From: Hyperoodon ampullatus | Taxonomy: Eukaryota > Chordata > Mammalia > Artiodactyla > Ziphiidae | DNA length: 64,000 nucleotides | NCBI GenBank assembly: GCA_949752795.1 | Contig: CATKHW010000381.1 | Span: forward strand, 186,001-250,000 | Direction of reading: 5' to 3' | Part shown: one piece after another, positions 38,863 to 49,270 of the stretch | How the letters are laid out: the number at the start of each line of letters is the position of its first letter | How positions within the stretch are numbered: position 1 is the stretch's first letter | Notes under the pieces: generated by a model | The model's input: the letters and a program-made list of their open reading frames with translations, nothing else | What the model was told of the DNA's origin: nothing | The model's database searches: none | Made by a program: the position numbers and the translations under genes

Positions 38863-39335
38863 AAGCCAAGGAATAAAAGCACACAATGCCATTTGCAGCA
38901 CCTTAGGTGTGTCTAGAGGTAATCACGTGACTTGAAGTAAGTCAGAAGGTGAAAGACACATATGATATCTTACCTCTTATAGGTGTGACCGAAAAATCGA
39001 TACCAGGACAGATATTTCCACGGAGAAGGGCAATCACAGATTCATTAAACAAACTTATGGTTCACCAATGGAAACCTATGAGGGTTGGTTTCATTATGAT
39101 ATTGGGGTTAACAGACATATACCAACACAGGTGACATATATAATCACCAAAGACCTACAGAATACCAAGAGAAGACTACTCAACATTCTGTCATAAGGTA
39201 CATGGGAAAAGGATCCCAGGAAGAACAGACATATGTATATGTGTAAAAGAACCACATCTTCCACACCTACAACAAGCCAAACATTGTAATCCAATTTGCT
39301 GTAATAAAAAATAAAAAAAATTAAATTAAAAACAC
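38863..39335 (+). mobile_element. 5'-truncated L1 tail, copy A first
   Basis: The sequence from AATGCCATTTGCAGCACC through AAACAAACTTATGGTTCACC to AACATTGTAATCCAATTTGC followed by AATAAAAAATAAAA matches the last ORF2 codons and 3' UTR of a cetartiodactyl L1, ending in an A-rich tail. No coding capacity remains. It abuts the open segment directly. Confidence 0.8.
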
Positions 39336-39690
39336 GAACAAGAAGTAGTGAGACAAACTTGAGGGGCTTTCTCCTGGCACATTGCATTCTAAATTCCAAT
39401 CTAGAACAGGACTTCCATTGAGGCTCTGTTGCCCTAGTAACCAGATTTGGTAAGTGAGAACTGCTGCCACCTTGTGGCCATTTCACACAACAGCAGCGTT
39501 AATTCCAGCGCTAATGGTCTGTTGATATTCAAAATCATTGCAGGCCTGTAAATGACACCTGCCCTGAAAACAAATCCTGGGGTCATATATCGACCAAAAA
39601 ATTCAAAGGATGTCCATATTTCAAAACGACTGTTTCAAAAGGCATATTTTACACACATTAGTGTTCTGCTTCTTTTTCTTTCTTTCTTTT
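39336..39690. other. Non-L1 interval with a CTCF-like motif
   Basis: About 355 bp between the two L1 tails with no gene or repeat I can name, ending in a TTTCTTTCTTTC-type pyrimidine tract. At 39464-39477 CTGCCACCTTGTGG is the reverse complement of CCACAAGGTGGCAG, close to the CTCF core. The matching site in copy B is changed. Confidence 0.5.
39464..39477 (-). promoter_or_regulatory. CTCF-like core motif
   Basis: CCACAAGGTGGCAG on the minus strand fits the known CTCF core with about one deviation. Such motifs occur by chance and inside repeats, so binding is only a possibility. The copy B counterpart at 42189-42202 reads CTGCCACATTGTGG and should be weaker. Confidence 0.3.
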
Positions 39691-40690
39691 TTTGTTAAAA
39701 AAAAGGGAATGGAATAAGGCATCCCTCAGAATGGGCGAAAATATTTGCAAACGAATCAATGGACAAAGGTTTAATCTCCAATATATATAAAGAGCTCATG
39801 CAGCTTAATATTAAAAAAACAAACAACCCAATACAAAAATGGGTAGAAGATCTAAAGAGACGTTTCTACAGAGAAGACACAGAGATGGCCAAGACGCACA
39901 TGAAAAGCTGCTCAACATCACTAATTATTAGAGAAATGCAAATCAAAACTACAATGAGGTATCACCTCACACCTGTTAGAATCGGCATCATCAGAAAATC
40001 TACAAACAACGAATTCTGGGGAGGGTGTGGACAAAAGGATCCCTCTTCCACTAGTGGTGGAAATGTAAATTGATACAGTCACGATGGAGAACAGTATGGA
40101 GTTTCCTTAAAAAAAACTAGAAATAGAATTACCATATGATCCAGCAATCCCACTTCTGGGCATATACCCAGAGAAAACCATAAATCAAAAAGGCACATTC
40201 ACCACAATGCTCATTTCAGCACTATTTACGATAGCCAGGTAATGGAAGCAACCTAAATACCCACAGACAGACGAATTGATAAAGATGTGGTACATATATA
40301 AAATGGAATATTACTCAGCCATAAGAAGGAATGAAACTGGGTCATTTGTAGAGACGTCGATGGATCTAGAGACAGTCATACAGAATGAAGTAAGTCAGAG
40401 AAAAACAAATATTGTATATTAATGCATATATGTGGAACCTAGAAAAATGGTAAAGATGAACTGGTTTGCAGGGAAGAAATAGAGACAGAGGTAGAGAACA
40501 CACCTACGGACACCAAGTGGGGGAAGCCATGGGGTGGTGGTGGTGGGATGAGTTGGGAGATTGGGATTGACCTGTATACATGTATATGCATAAAATACAT
40601 AACTAATAATAACCTGCTGTATAAAAAAATAAATAAAATTAAAATTCAAAATTTTAAAAAATAAAATTTAAAAATAAAAGAGGAAAAATT
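39691..40690 (+). pseudogene. L1 ORF2 C-terminal fragment with 3' UTR, copy A second
   Basis: A 104-codon open piece at 39759-40073 and following blocks match the C-terminal part of L1 ORF2 (motifs such as [12 protein letters not shown]), broken by stops and small indels. The 3' UTR has GGGGTGGTGGTGGTGGGA and GATTGGGATTGACCTGTAT and ends with ACCTGCTGTATAAAAAAA. This 3' end is the type I associate with cetacean and related L1s. The endonuclease and reverse transcriptase domains are absent (5' truncation). It is the best internal reference for what the satellite monomers came from. Confidence 0.85.
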
Positions 40691-40958
40691 TCTTCCCTTC
40701 ACACAGATGTATTTATATGAATGAATTATTTCCATGCTTATATCTATAAATACATAAAAGAGGAATAAAATCTAACTTGAACTAAAAAGAAAAAAAAAAA
40801 AACTGAACCCACCAGATAGAGAGAGGAAAACCCTATCAGGGCACTTGCTCCAGCGGTAAACAATTCTGAAATTGGTCAGAGGTGGGGAATCATCTCCCAT
40901 AGAGCCAGCAGCCCACTCCTATGCAAGGAGCGTCCTCATTGCAAAGCGGGGAGCGATG
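40691..40958. other. A/T-rich junction and lead-in of the segmental repeat
   Basis: About 110 bp of A/T-rich sequence ending in an A run near 40,790-40,802, then about 155 bp that leads into copy B (ACCCTATCAGGGCACTTGC, GGTGGGGAATCATCTCCCAT). The same stretch precedes copy C. No gene is seen. Confidence 0.6.
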
Positions 40959-40969
40959 CCGAGGCATCT

Positions 40970-41590
40970 GTGAGTCACCGTGAGCTGAGCCCCAGGCCAG
41001 CTGCTGTTGAACATTTCCCACCCTTCCCAGGTAAAACACCTGAATATGTACAAGGGCTTGAAAGCCTAGAGGAAGGGCCATGGAGCCACACCATCGACAA
41101 CACGCAGACCAACTTGGTGCCTGCAGGCCAGCCAGGATGGTCCTGGCCCTGGGAGCACTTCTGGAAGCTTTCCATTGCCCTGCCTGAGATACAACTTCTG
41201 TCCGGGCAACCAATGCTTTTTTCCTTCCTCACCTCTGTCCATAGAGAAATTGCAGCGGAAGGGATGGGTGACACATCCTCTTTTTTACAGGTGGCAGCCT
41301 GGCAACTCCTGCAGAAAATCCAGCAGAGACCCACTCACACCGGGCCACCCACAAAGCCGTGGCCCCTCACTCCCTCCCACCAGCACAGCCCTGAGACTGC
41401 TGACGGGGCAGAGATTATGGAGTCAGGCAGAGCTTCAGGGTCTATTGCTGCCTGCAGCGCTGTTTATATTGACATCAAACCAGGCACACCTGGGGAGGGC
41501 CGGTCGGCAGGGTCAGGCTACCCAGGTCAGCTAATCCTCAGCTCTCAGGGAATCACATTGTTGAAAATGGACCTCGCTAAGGCAGAATAG
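40970..41590 (+). other. 206-codon open segment, unidentified, copy B
   Basis: Same length, frame and TAG as in copy A. Near 41,280-41,290 it contains CCTCTTTTTTACAG followed by GTGGCAG, which looks like a 3' splice site; copy A has lost the AG (TTCACACG). No protein family is recognised. Open frames in A and B but a frameshift in C argue against strong selection. Confidence 0.3.
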
Positions 41591-42060
41591 AAGCCAAGGA
41601 ATAAAAGGACAAAATGCCATTTGCAGCACCGTAGGGGTGTCTAGAGGTAATCACGTGACTTGTAGTAAGTCAGAAAGTGAAAGACACATATCATATCATA
41701 TCTCTTATAGGTGTGACCGAAAAATGGATACCAGGGCAGATATTTCCACGGAGAAGGGCAATCACAGATTCATTCAACAAACTTATGGTTCACCAATGGA
41801 AAGGTGTGAGGGTTGGTTTCATTATGATATTGGGGTTAACAGACATATACAAACACAGGTGACATATATAATCACCAAAGACCTACAGAATACCAAGAGA
41901 AGACTACTCAACATTCTGTCATAAGGTACATGGGAAAAGGATCCCAGGAAAAATGACATGTGTATATGCGTAAAAGAACCACATCTTCCACACCTACAAC
42001 AAGCCAAACATTGTAATCAAATTTGCTGTAATAAAAAATAAAAAATTAAACTAAAAACAC
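41591..42060 (+). mobile_element. 5'-truncated L1 tail, copy B first
   Basis: Counterpart of 38863-39335, with the same truncation point and A-rich end. Short open frames here (for example 41637-41924) are incidental. Confidence 0.8.
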
Positions 42061-42415
42061 GAACAAGAAGTAGTGACAGAAACTTGAGGGGCTTTCTCCT
42101 GGCACATTCCATTCTAAATTCCAATCTAGAACACGACTTCCATTGAGGCTCTGTTGCCCCAGTAACAAGAATTGGTAAAGGAGAACTGCTGCCACATTGT
42201 GGCCGTTTCACACAAGAGCAGCTTTAATCCCAGCGCTAATGGTCTGTTGATATTCAAAATCATTGCAGGCCTGTAAATGACACCTGCCCTGAAAACAAAT
42301 CCTGGGGTCATATATCGACCAAAAAATTCAAAGGACGTCCATATTTCAAAACGACAGTTTCAAAAGGCATATTTTACACACATTAGTGTTCTGCTTCTTT
42401 TTCTTTCTTTCTTTT
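42061..42415. other. Non-L1 interval, copy B
   Basis: Counterpart of 39336-39690. The CTCF-like motif is altered at a core C (42189-42202). Nothing else could be identified. Confidence 0.5.
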
Positions 42416-43410
42416 GTTGTTAAAAAAACGGGAATGGAAAAAAGCATCCCTCAGAATGGGCGAAAATATTTGCAAACGAATCAATGGACAAAGGTTTAAT
42501 CTCCAATATATATAAAGAGCTCATGCAGCTTAATATTAAAAACACAAACAACCCAATACAAAATTGGGCAGAAGATCTAAAGAGACGTTTCTTCAAAGAA
42601 GACACAGAGATGGCCAAGACGCCCATGAAAAGCTGCTCAACATCACTAATTATTAGAGAAATGCAAATCAAAACTACAATGAGGTATCACCTCACACCTG
42701 TTAGAATCGGCATCATCAGAAAATCTACAAACAACAAATTCTGGGGAGGGTGTGGACAAAAGGATCCCTCTTCCACTAGTGGTGGAAATGTAAATTGATA
42801 CAGTCACGATGGAGAACAGTATGGAGTTTCCTTAAAAAAACTAGAAATAGAATTACCATATGATCCAGCAATCCCACTTCTGGGCATATACCCAGAGAAA
42901 ATCATAAATCAAAAAGGCACATTCACCACAATGCTCATTTCAGCACTATTTACAATAGCCAGGCAATGGAAGCATTCTAAATACCCACACAAAGATGAAT
43001 GGATAAAGATGTGGTACATATATAAAATGGAATATTACTCAGCCATAAGAAGGAATGAAACTGGGTCATTTGTAGAGACGTCGATGGATCTAGAGACTGT
43101 CATACAGAATGAAGTAAGTCAGAAAGAGAAAAACAAATATGGTATATTAATGCATATATGTGGAACCTAGAAAAATGGTAGGAATGAACTGCTTTGCAGG
43201 GAAGAAATAGAGACACAGAGGTAGAGAACACACGTATGGACACCAAGTGGGGGAAGCCATGGGGTGGTGGTGGTGGCATATGTTGGGAGATTGGGATTGA
43301 CCTGTATACATGTATATGCATAAAATACATAACTAATAATAACCTGCTGTATAAAAATATAAATAAAATTAAATTTTAAAATTTTAAAAAATAAAATTTA
43401 AAAATAAAAC
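42416..43410 (+). pseudogene. L1 ORF2 C-terminal fragment with 3' UTR, copy B second
   Basis: Two open pieces, 42484-42798 (104 codons) and 42931-43170 (79 codons), together cover most of the ORF2 C-terminal tail and are separated by stops. The second piece ends close to the normal ORF2 terminus. The 3' UTR and ACCTGCTGTATAAAAATA end are as in copy A. Confidence 0.85.
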
Positions 43411-43688
43411 AGAAAAAAGTTCTTCCCTTCACACAGATGTATTTATATGAATGAATTATTTCCATGCTTATATCAATAAATACATAAAAGAGGAATAAAA
43501 TCTAACTTGAACCAAAAAAGGAAAAAAAACCTGAACCCACCAGATAGACAGAGGAAAACCCTATCAGGGCACTTGCTCCAGCGGTAAACAATTCTGAAAT
43601 TGGTGAGAGGTGGGGAATCATCTCCCATACAGCCAGCAGCCCACCCCCCAAGCAAGGAGGGTCCTCATTGCAAAGCTGGGGGACAAAG
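43411..43688. other. A/T-rich junction and lead-in before copy C
   Basis: Counterpart of 40691-40958, with the same order of A/T-rich stretch and lead-in. No gene is seen. Confidence 0.6.
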
Positions 43689-44302
43689 CCAAGGCATCTG
43701 TGAGTAAACGTGAGCTGAGCCCCAGTCCTGCTGCAGCTGAACTCTTCCCACCCTTTCCAGTTAAAACACCTGAATATGTACAAGAACTTTCAAGACTAGA
43801 GGAAGGGCTGTGGAGCCACACCAGCGACAGCACACAGGCCGACTTGGTGCCTGCAGGCCAGTCAGGATGGTCCTGGCCCCAGATGCTCTTCTGGAAGCTT
43901 TCCATTTCCCTGCCTGAGATACCCCTCCTGCCAAGGCCCCCACTGCTTTTTTACTTCCTCACCTCTGCCTGGGGAGAAATTCCAGCGGCAGTTATCGGTG
44001 ACACATCCTCTTCTTTAGCAGGTGGCAGCCTGGCAACTCCTGCGGAAAGTCCAGCAGAGCCCCACTCACACTGGGCCACCCACAAAGCCACGGCCCCTCA
44101 CTCCCTCCCACCAGCACAGCCCCGGCACTGCCTACGGGGCAGAGAATATGGCGTCAGTCACAGCTACAAGGGCTGTCGCTCACTGGAGAGCTGTTTATAT
44201 TGCCCTCAACCCAGGCACACCTGTGGAGGGCTGGCAGGCAGTTTCAGGCTGCCAAAATCAGCCAATCCTCACCCCTCAGGGGCTCACAGTTGCAGAAAAT
44301 GA
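43610..44302 (+). other. Open segment, copy C, frameshifted relative to A and B
   Basis: A 230-codon open frame whose first two thirds follow the frame of copies A and B. One extra base near 44,018 (TTCTTTAGCAGG against TTTTTTACAGG) shifts it, so its C-terminal part is unrelated to theirs. The original frame continues in a separate 96-codon stretch at 44022-44312. No function is recognised. Confidence 0.3.
43689..44300. repeat. 2.73-kb segmental repeat, truncated copy C
   Basis: It matches the first 610 bp or so of copies A and B but is more diverged. It does not enter the L1 tail at the point where A and B do; after GAAACTTGCTAAACGGGCC it continues into other sequence. It may show the site before L1 insertion. 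Confidence 0.85.
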
Positions 44303-44725
44303 AACTTGCTAAACGGGCCAGGCCCTAGGAACAGGTGTGGTCTCTTGAGAGTCAGGATAGACAAGGGGCTGCAGCTGCAGCTTGTTTTCTTATCATTTTA
44401 TCTGGTCCATGAGTGGAAAACAACTTCAAGAAGACCCTATCCTAATGAGAGGAACCAAGGAGTCAGGGAGAGGAGTGATGGTGGGTGGAGACAGAGGCCT
44501 GGTGCCCTGGCTGCAGTGGAAGTGTCTGGAAGACCAGGCAGAAAGAGCCTGCAGAGAGTGATAGCCATGGTCACAGACCTGTCAGAGCTGTTGTTTGTTA
44601 GTTCAAGTCCTGCTCTGAGGTATTCTGTGTCAGCTGTGAGCGACAGGTGAGCTGGGGGTTCTCTGCAAGGGGGGCTATGTGCACAGTTCCTGTGTGTCCA
44701 GCCCTGCTGGGGTACCTGCCCAGGG
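44301..44725. other. Unassigned interval
   Basis: About 425 bp of moderately GC-rich sequence with no clear gene or repeat. It may be the leader or a diverged internal part of the retroviral relic that follows, but I cannot show this. Confidence 0.4.
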
Positions 44726-44935
44726 GAGCTCCGTATCCTGGGAAGGGCCTGAGTAGGAGAGCCCCATGGGCTGCTGGGTAGCTGCAGAGGTGAGCTCCAT
44801 ACCCTGGGAGGGACTTGACCACGAGAGCCCCGTGGGCTGTGGGGTAGGGGTGCAGCCCAGGTGAGCTCCATATCCTGCTATTGGCCTGACCACGAGAGCC
44901 CCATGGGCTGCTGGAGACCTGGTAAAGGATATCAG
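44726..44935. repeat. Short tandem repeat, ~66-71 bp x 3
   Basis: Three copies begin GAGCTCCGTATCCTGGG (44726), GAGCTCCATACCCTGGG (44792) and GAGCTCCATATCCTGC (44863). Each continues to a version of GAGAGCCCCATGGGCTGCT. Spacings are 66 and 71 bp. The repeat lies just before the pol relic. Confidence 0.85.
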
Positions 44936-44964
44936 GACAGTCAGTGAAGCCACCGAGGATATAC

Positions 44965-45760
44965 ATCCAGTAGCTCCTATTTCCTACTCCCTGCTGGTCA
45001 TTCTACCTTCCACCAGGCCATGGCATTCTGTATTAGACTTCAATGATGCCTTCTTCTGTATTCCATTCATCTCAGAGTCACAAGAATTTTTGGCTTGTGA
45101 GTGGCAGGACACAACATGCAACAAAAGCAATAATGCTGGGCCGTCCTGCCCCAATGGTTCAAAAATCCCCACACCATCATTGGGGAAATGTCCTCTAAAG
45201 ACCTAAAAGTTCAACCTCTGTAAAAGGGAACCCTCCTTCAATATGCAGATGACATTCTGATCGCCAGGCCTACTAAAGACGCCTCTGAACTACCTAGCCA
45301 AGAAAGGATAGAAGGTGTCCAAGAAAAACGCTCAAATATCCCAGGCTAAGGTGACATGCCTGGACTTCATTCTCACAGATATTCGGAGAAACACATCCCA
45401 GGATAGGGAAGAAGCCATTTGCAGCCTTACCTCTTCTAAAACTAGAAGACAGCTTAGGGGTTCCTGGGGAGGCCAAGGTTTTCTGCATCTGGATCCCTAA
45501 CTACAGTCTAATAGCTGTGCCTCTACATGAAACACTGACACGAAAAGATGATGATCCTTTTGAATAGAATCCAGAAGCAGCCTTTCAAGAATGGAAAGAG
45601 CAGTCAATACAGACCCTTGCCCAGGAACTCCCTAATTTAGCTAAACCCTTTGACCTTTACATACCCGGTCAAAGGTTAATCGCTCTTGGAGCCTTAGTGC
45701 AAAAACTGGGACCACTTGAAATGGAGCAACACAAGAATGCCCTTCAGGTATGATAAACTA
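44965..45760 (+). pseudogene. Endogenous gamma-like retrovirus pol relic (RT into RNase H side)
   Basis: Reverse transcriptase marks are visible: an LDxxDAFF-type motif encoded at about 45033-45056 and the catalytic YADD box at 45242-45253. These two lie in different frames, so at least one indel separates them. A following stretch at 45315-45500 resembles the RT thumb and connection region (SKKNAQISQAK, ICSLT...KTRRQLRG) in a third frame, and a piece from about 45574 resembles the segment before RNase H in yet another frame. The sequence between the first motif and YADD is shortened. The element is dead. Assignment to the class-I group rests on motif style, not on a search. Confidence 0.75.
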
Positions 45761-46470
45761 TGGTCACCAAGGGCTTTGCCCACTGACTCATCAGGCCAGG
45801 ATACTGGGGTATCTAAAAAGCTGGAAATCAGCAGCCCGCAAGGCCAGCTCCCTCCTAAGGGAAAAGGACACCACGTGGTGATCCTAACCACCCATCATGC
45901 CCTGAAGTTGCAGGGGTCGCTCTGTGGACACACTGACCCCGAGTGAGGAGGACCTCCAACTCCAACCTCCAGAGAGATAAACGGGGGCAACGGGCCCCCA
46001 AGATGACTCGTGTGACCATCACTTGACCTGGAGTTTCTCTCAGAAAACGACAAGACTGTGCCCCGAAAGAGCAGACTACTGCTTGCAGGACTTACTGCAC
46101 CCAGAGGGGAGCTAATAAGCTTGGCGGAGGAAACGTATATCACGCTTTCACCATAGAAAACCCTACAAACACCGCGGTGATGGTGGCCAATATGACCGGC
46201 TGGACTGCTGGCTACTTCTAAAGGCCATTGACTCAGTGGACGTCATGGTCCTGGATCACCACTGACCCTGGACTGTCTGGGAGTTGCGCGGGCAGGGCTG
46301 TGACACATGGTGCTGTTTATACATTAATTCAGAGACCTAATTAAAGAAAGCACAGACTACTGGTCAGAGCATCTAGTCTTGCAAAAACTGTCAGCCTAAG
46401 GTCGCCGAACATATGTGGGGTGGGGTGAAACCTGCCACCGCAGCATCTCTGTGCCTCTCTTTCCTGGACC
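45761..46470 (+). pseudogene. Probable continuation of the retroviral relic, env-like traces
   Basis: No continuous frame. Around 46,150-46,340 scattered pieces recall the end of a gamma-type envelope, including a cysteine-rich bit near 46,300. The spacing of those cysteines is not canonical and the surrounding frame is broken. The stretch 45,761-46,150 is unassigned. The position after pol and before an LTR-like block supports the reading. Confidence 0.3.
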
Positions 46471-46479
46471 CTTAAAGGT

Positions 46480-46870
46480 CATTAGAATCTGTAACACTTC
46501 CAATGCTGGTGCTCAGGCGGACGAGAAGTGAGGCAGGAGGCCTTGGGACAATCAACCTCACTAGGAGGCTGGTGGGGAGATGTTTTGCCCCTCCCCCCAT
46601 GTATCAGGGCTCCCACCACAGCATGAAGCAGTTACAAAAGAGGGGTCTGCACCCTCAACACCCCAAGAATAAGGAACGGAACAAAAAGCAGAGGAGGTGT
46701 TCGTCTCCGGCAACGTTCATTAAAAATTCCTGGGAGATAAAAAGAGAATCTGGGCAATAAAATAAAGTCTAACCTGTTTTTCCTTTGTGCTTTGTCTAAT
46801 TTCACGTGCTCCTAGAGTTCCGCATGCAGAGGTCCCACACCCGGCACTTCAGACCCGATTTCCTAGTGCA
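46480..46870 (+). repeat. LTR-like block with polyadenylation signal
   Basis: GGCAATAAAATAAAGTCTAA at about 46,754 followed by TTTGTGCTTTGTCT resembles the polyadenylation region of a retroviral LTR, and the block follows the pol and env traces. I could not fix LTR ends or a target-site duplication, and no matching 5' LTR was found. Confidence 0.3.
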
Positions 46871-47465
46871 GAATGGCTGGGTCGACACCTCAGCTAGCGG
46901 GGTCCCATGCAGACTCCGCAGCATAGAGCCTGAGCTGCAGCCAACGCAGCCCTCGAGAGCTCCATCCCCTCCCTCCCACTGACGCTGCCGGGGACCCTAC
47001 ACAGCAGCCCAGCCCACAGCCCATGGGGGAGTGCACGCTCTCACCTCTCCATTCTGTTTTCAAAATAATGTTTCCTTTGCTTCTGAACCAAACTCAGTCT
47101 TGATCTGTTGGCTCCAATGACACTGGGCACGGGGACTCCTGTTGGGGTCCACTCTGGAGGATCAGTAACAGAAATTGAGAACATTGTAACTTCAATGAAC
47201 AGATGTGTGAGCCAAACTGTAGTTAACATAGAGCAGTGTATAATGCTCGGGTAAAATAAGATGTTTCTAAGACTTACATTTGATATTTCCATCACTTTCC
47301 TATAAGCAAGTTCAGTGAAGACGTCTGTCTTATTTGTCAGGTCAACATTAGAGAAATGAAGTGATTTATTTCCATGGATGTACATCGAATACTCTTGGCT
47401 GAAGCTTCAATCTTGTTTTGAATGCTTTTCCATTGAAAATGATACCTCTCTTTCAGCTCCCCCAT
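46871..47465. other. Unassigned interval
   Basis: GC-rich to about 47,040, then ordinary composition. The minus strand holds a 114-codon open frame at 47041-47385 with no recognised domain. Nothing else could be supported. Confidence 0.4.
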
Positions 47466-47715
47466 TTCTGAGAAGTATAAAATCTTATAATTTATTATTA
47501 CCAAAGGGGAAAGGTAGGAGAAGGGATAAATTAACAGTTTGGGATTAACACATACACACTGCTATGTATAAAATAGATCATCAACAAGGAACTACTGTAT
47601 AGCACAGGGAACTACACTGAATATTTTGCAATAACCTATAAGGGGAAATAATCTGAAAAACAATAGATATTTTTATTGACATCATCTATCAATGACAGAT
47701 AAAATGTAACCTAAG
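47466..47715 (+). mobile_element. L1 3' UTR fragment
   Basis: ACCAAAGGGGAAAGGTAGG, CAGTTTGGGATTAACACAT and CTACTGTATAGCACAGGGAA are classic blocks of the cetartiodactyl L1 3' UTR. The fragment lacks ORF2 and stops near GATATTTTTATTGAC. It is much less changed than the matching parts of the satellite. Confidence 0.85.
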
Positions 47716-49270
47716 CAAGGCCGATGGTGAGCGCTTCTGACCCTGAAGATTTCAGTCATCTAAAGTTTGGGCTCTGCCTATTTCCCAAGGCCCTTAAAGG
47801 ACATACGTGTAGCCGTAGCTTAAAAATTCCCCAGTTTGGGGTTCGGGGAGGCACTGATTTGGAAAAATCCCTGGTGTTCTCCTTACATGCACGGGACCCT
47901 TCCTACACCTAAAACATGCCTGTCACACCTAGAGGATGGTACACCGTTTGATCGGAAAGAGTTTGGAAAAGGCACCTCATCTCCTCATCGCCTGGTGCTC
48001 GGGTTCAACCCTCCAGCATCTTTCCTAACAATCTCCTCACTTGGGGATATCAGCACCGTCAACATCCTGTTGCACACAGTTTGGAATTTGTCCAGAGGAT
48101 GAAGCGGAAGGATGAGAAAAATTTAGAGACAAGTCTTAGGTGTTCGGACAGGCACATGCCACTCTAATTTCCAATCCAGAAGACAAATTCATCAAAGGCT
48201 AGAATTGCCCACAGAAACAGAATAGGGCTAGAGGAAATCCCGCTGTTTTGTGTCCAGTTTCCCAAAACACAAGTTGAAAAATGGAACTCAGGGGCACTAA
48301 AATTCATGAAACTGCAGAGTTGAAAATATCTATCGTCGAAAAATGTCTTGAGGTAAGTCACAGAAAAGGACTTGTAAGCAAGGGAGAGTGGCAGGAAACA
48401 GATTTGAAGAGGTAGAAAGGACTCCCCATTAAAGCACAAGAAAAGGGGCTGAACATCGCCAATGATGCAGTTGGCCAAAAAGGGTGTATGCATTTTTTCT
48501 GAATATATTCAAGTAAAGGCCATACACACTTTTTATCCAACCAAACAGGTGGGCACTGGAAATCAATATCACAAAATGTATCACTTCACATCAGTCAGAA
48601 GGGCCATCCACATAAAGTGTAAACACCAGAAATGCAGGACAGGGCGAGGAGAAAAGGGAGCCCTGTGAGGCTGATAGTGGAAATGTAATTTGCCAACGGC
48701 CACTCTGGAGAAATGTATTGTGTTTGCTAAAACATCTAAAAAATGAGCTACAGAGCATAGGGCACTTGCACTCATGGGCGTGTACCTTGGGAAAAACAAA
48801 AATCGACAGAAAACAGGCACCCGAACGTTTACCACCTCTCTGTTAAAAAGGGCCTCAACTTGGATATAACCTAAATGTCCCTGGAAGGATAAAATGGATA
48901 AAAGAGATGGGGTACTTATGTAGAATGGAATATTACTCATCCAGAAATCAATGAAATAAGGCCAGTTGTAACAACTCTGGAGGAGTTACATACGATCATT
49001 CTAAGTGACATATGTCAGAAAGAAAGAGACACATATCATAAGATGTCACTTAAAGGTGGAATCAAAAATGGCTACACATGAAATAAATTACAAAACAGAA
49101 ACATAGTCAAATATGTAGAAAATAGACATAAGGCTGCTAAATGGGAAAGGTGGGGAATGGTGAGGTATTATCCAGGAGGTTGAAATTAGCAAAGATACCA
49201 TTCCAAGTACCAAATTGAATAACTGACAAGGCCTACATGGTACCTCAAAGAACTGCACTCAGCCCACTCA
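47716..49270 (+). repeat. Fossil satellite monomer a (most L1-like)
   Basis: It aligns part by part with the array monomer but with heavy divergence, e.g. CCTGGTGCTCGGGTTCAACC and CAATCTCCTCACTTGGGG. The ORF2 tail and 3' UTR are nearer to L1 than those of the array (TGGAATATTACTCATCCAGA, TTACAAAACAGAAACATAG). A weak palindrome (27 of 36 positions pair) lies at about 48,470-48,541. The left limit is approximate. Confidence 0.75.

Larger units (their letters stand above)
38231..40958. repeat. 2.73-kb segmental repeat, copy A
   Basis: CCGAGGCATCTGTGAG at 38231 recurs at 40959 and, as CCAAGGCATCTGTGAG, at 43689, giving periods of 2,728 and 2,730 bp. Copy A begins exactly where the satellite stops; the lead-in present before copies B and C (GGTGGGGAATCATCTCCCAT) is missing here and was presumably lost at that junction. 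The unit contains the open segment, one L1 tail, about 350 bp of other sequence, a second L1 tail and an A-rich stretch. Confidence 0.93.
40959..43688. repeat. 2.73-kb segmental repeat, copy B
   Basis: A full-length copy, about 95% identical to copy A by eye, with the same order of parts and the same two L1 tails. The duplication therefore happened after both L1 insertions. Confidence 0.93.

Noticed and set aside
39665..39705. Pyrimidine tract TTTCTTTCTTTC as a functional element
   Set aside because: A short simple-sequence run of a common kind next to an L1 end, repeated in copy B only because the segment is duplicated.
44590..44640. tRNA fragment (GTTAGTTCAAGTCCTGC looks like a T-arm)
   Set aside because: No matching D-arm, anticodon arm or acceptor stem could be placed around it.
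47041..47385. 114-codon minus-strand frame as an exon
   Set aside because: No recognised domain, splice sites or related copy in the window; it lies between retroelement remains, so chance is the better explanation.
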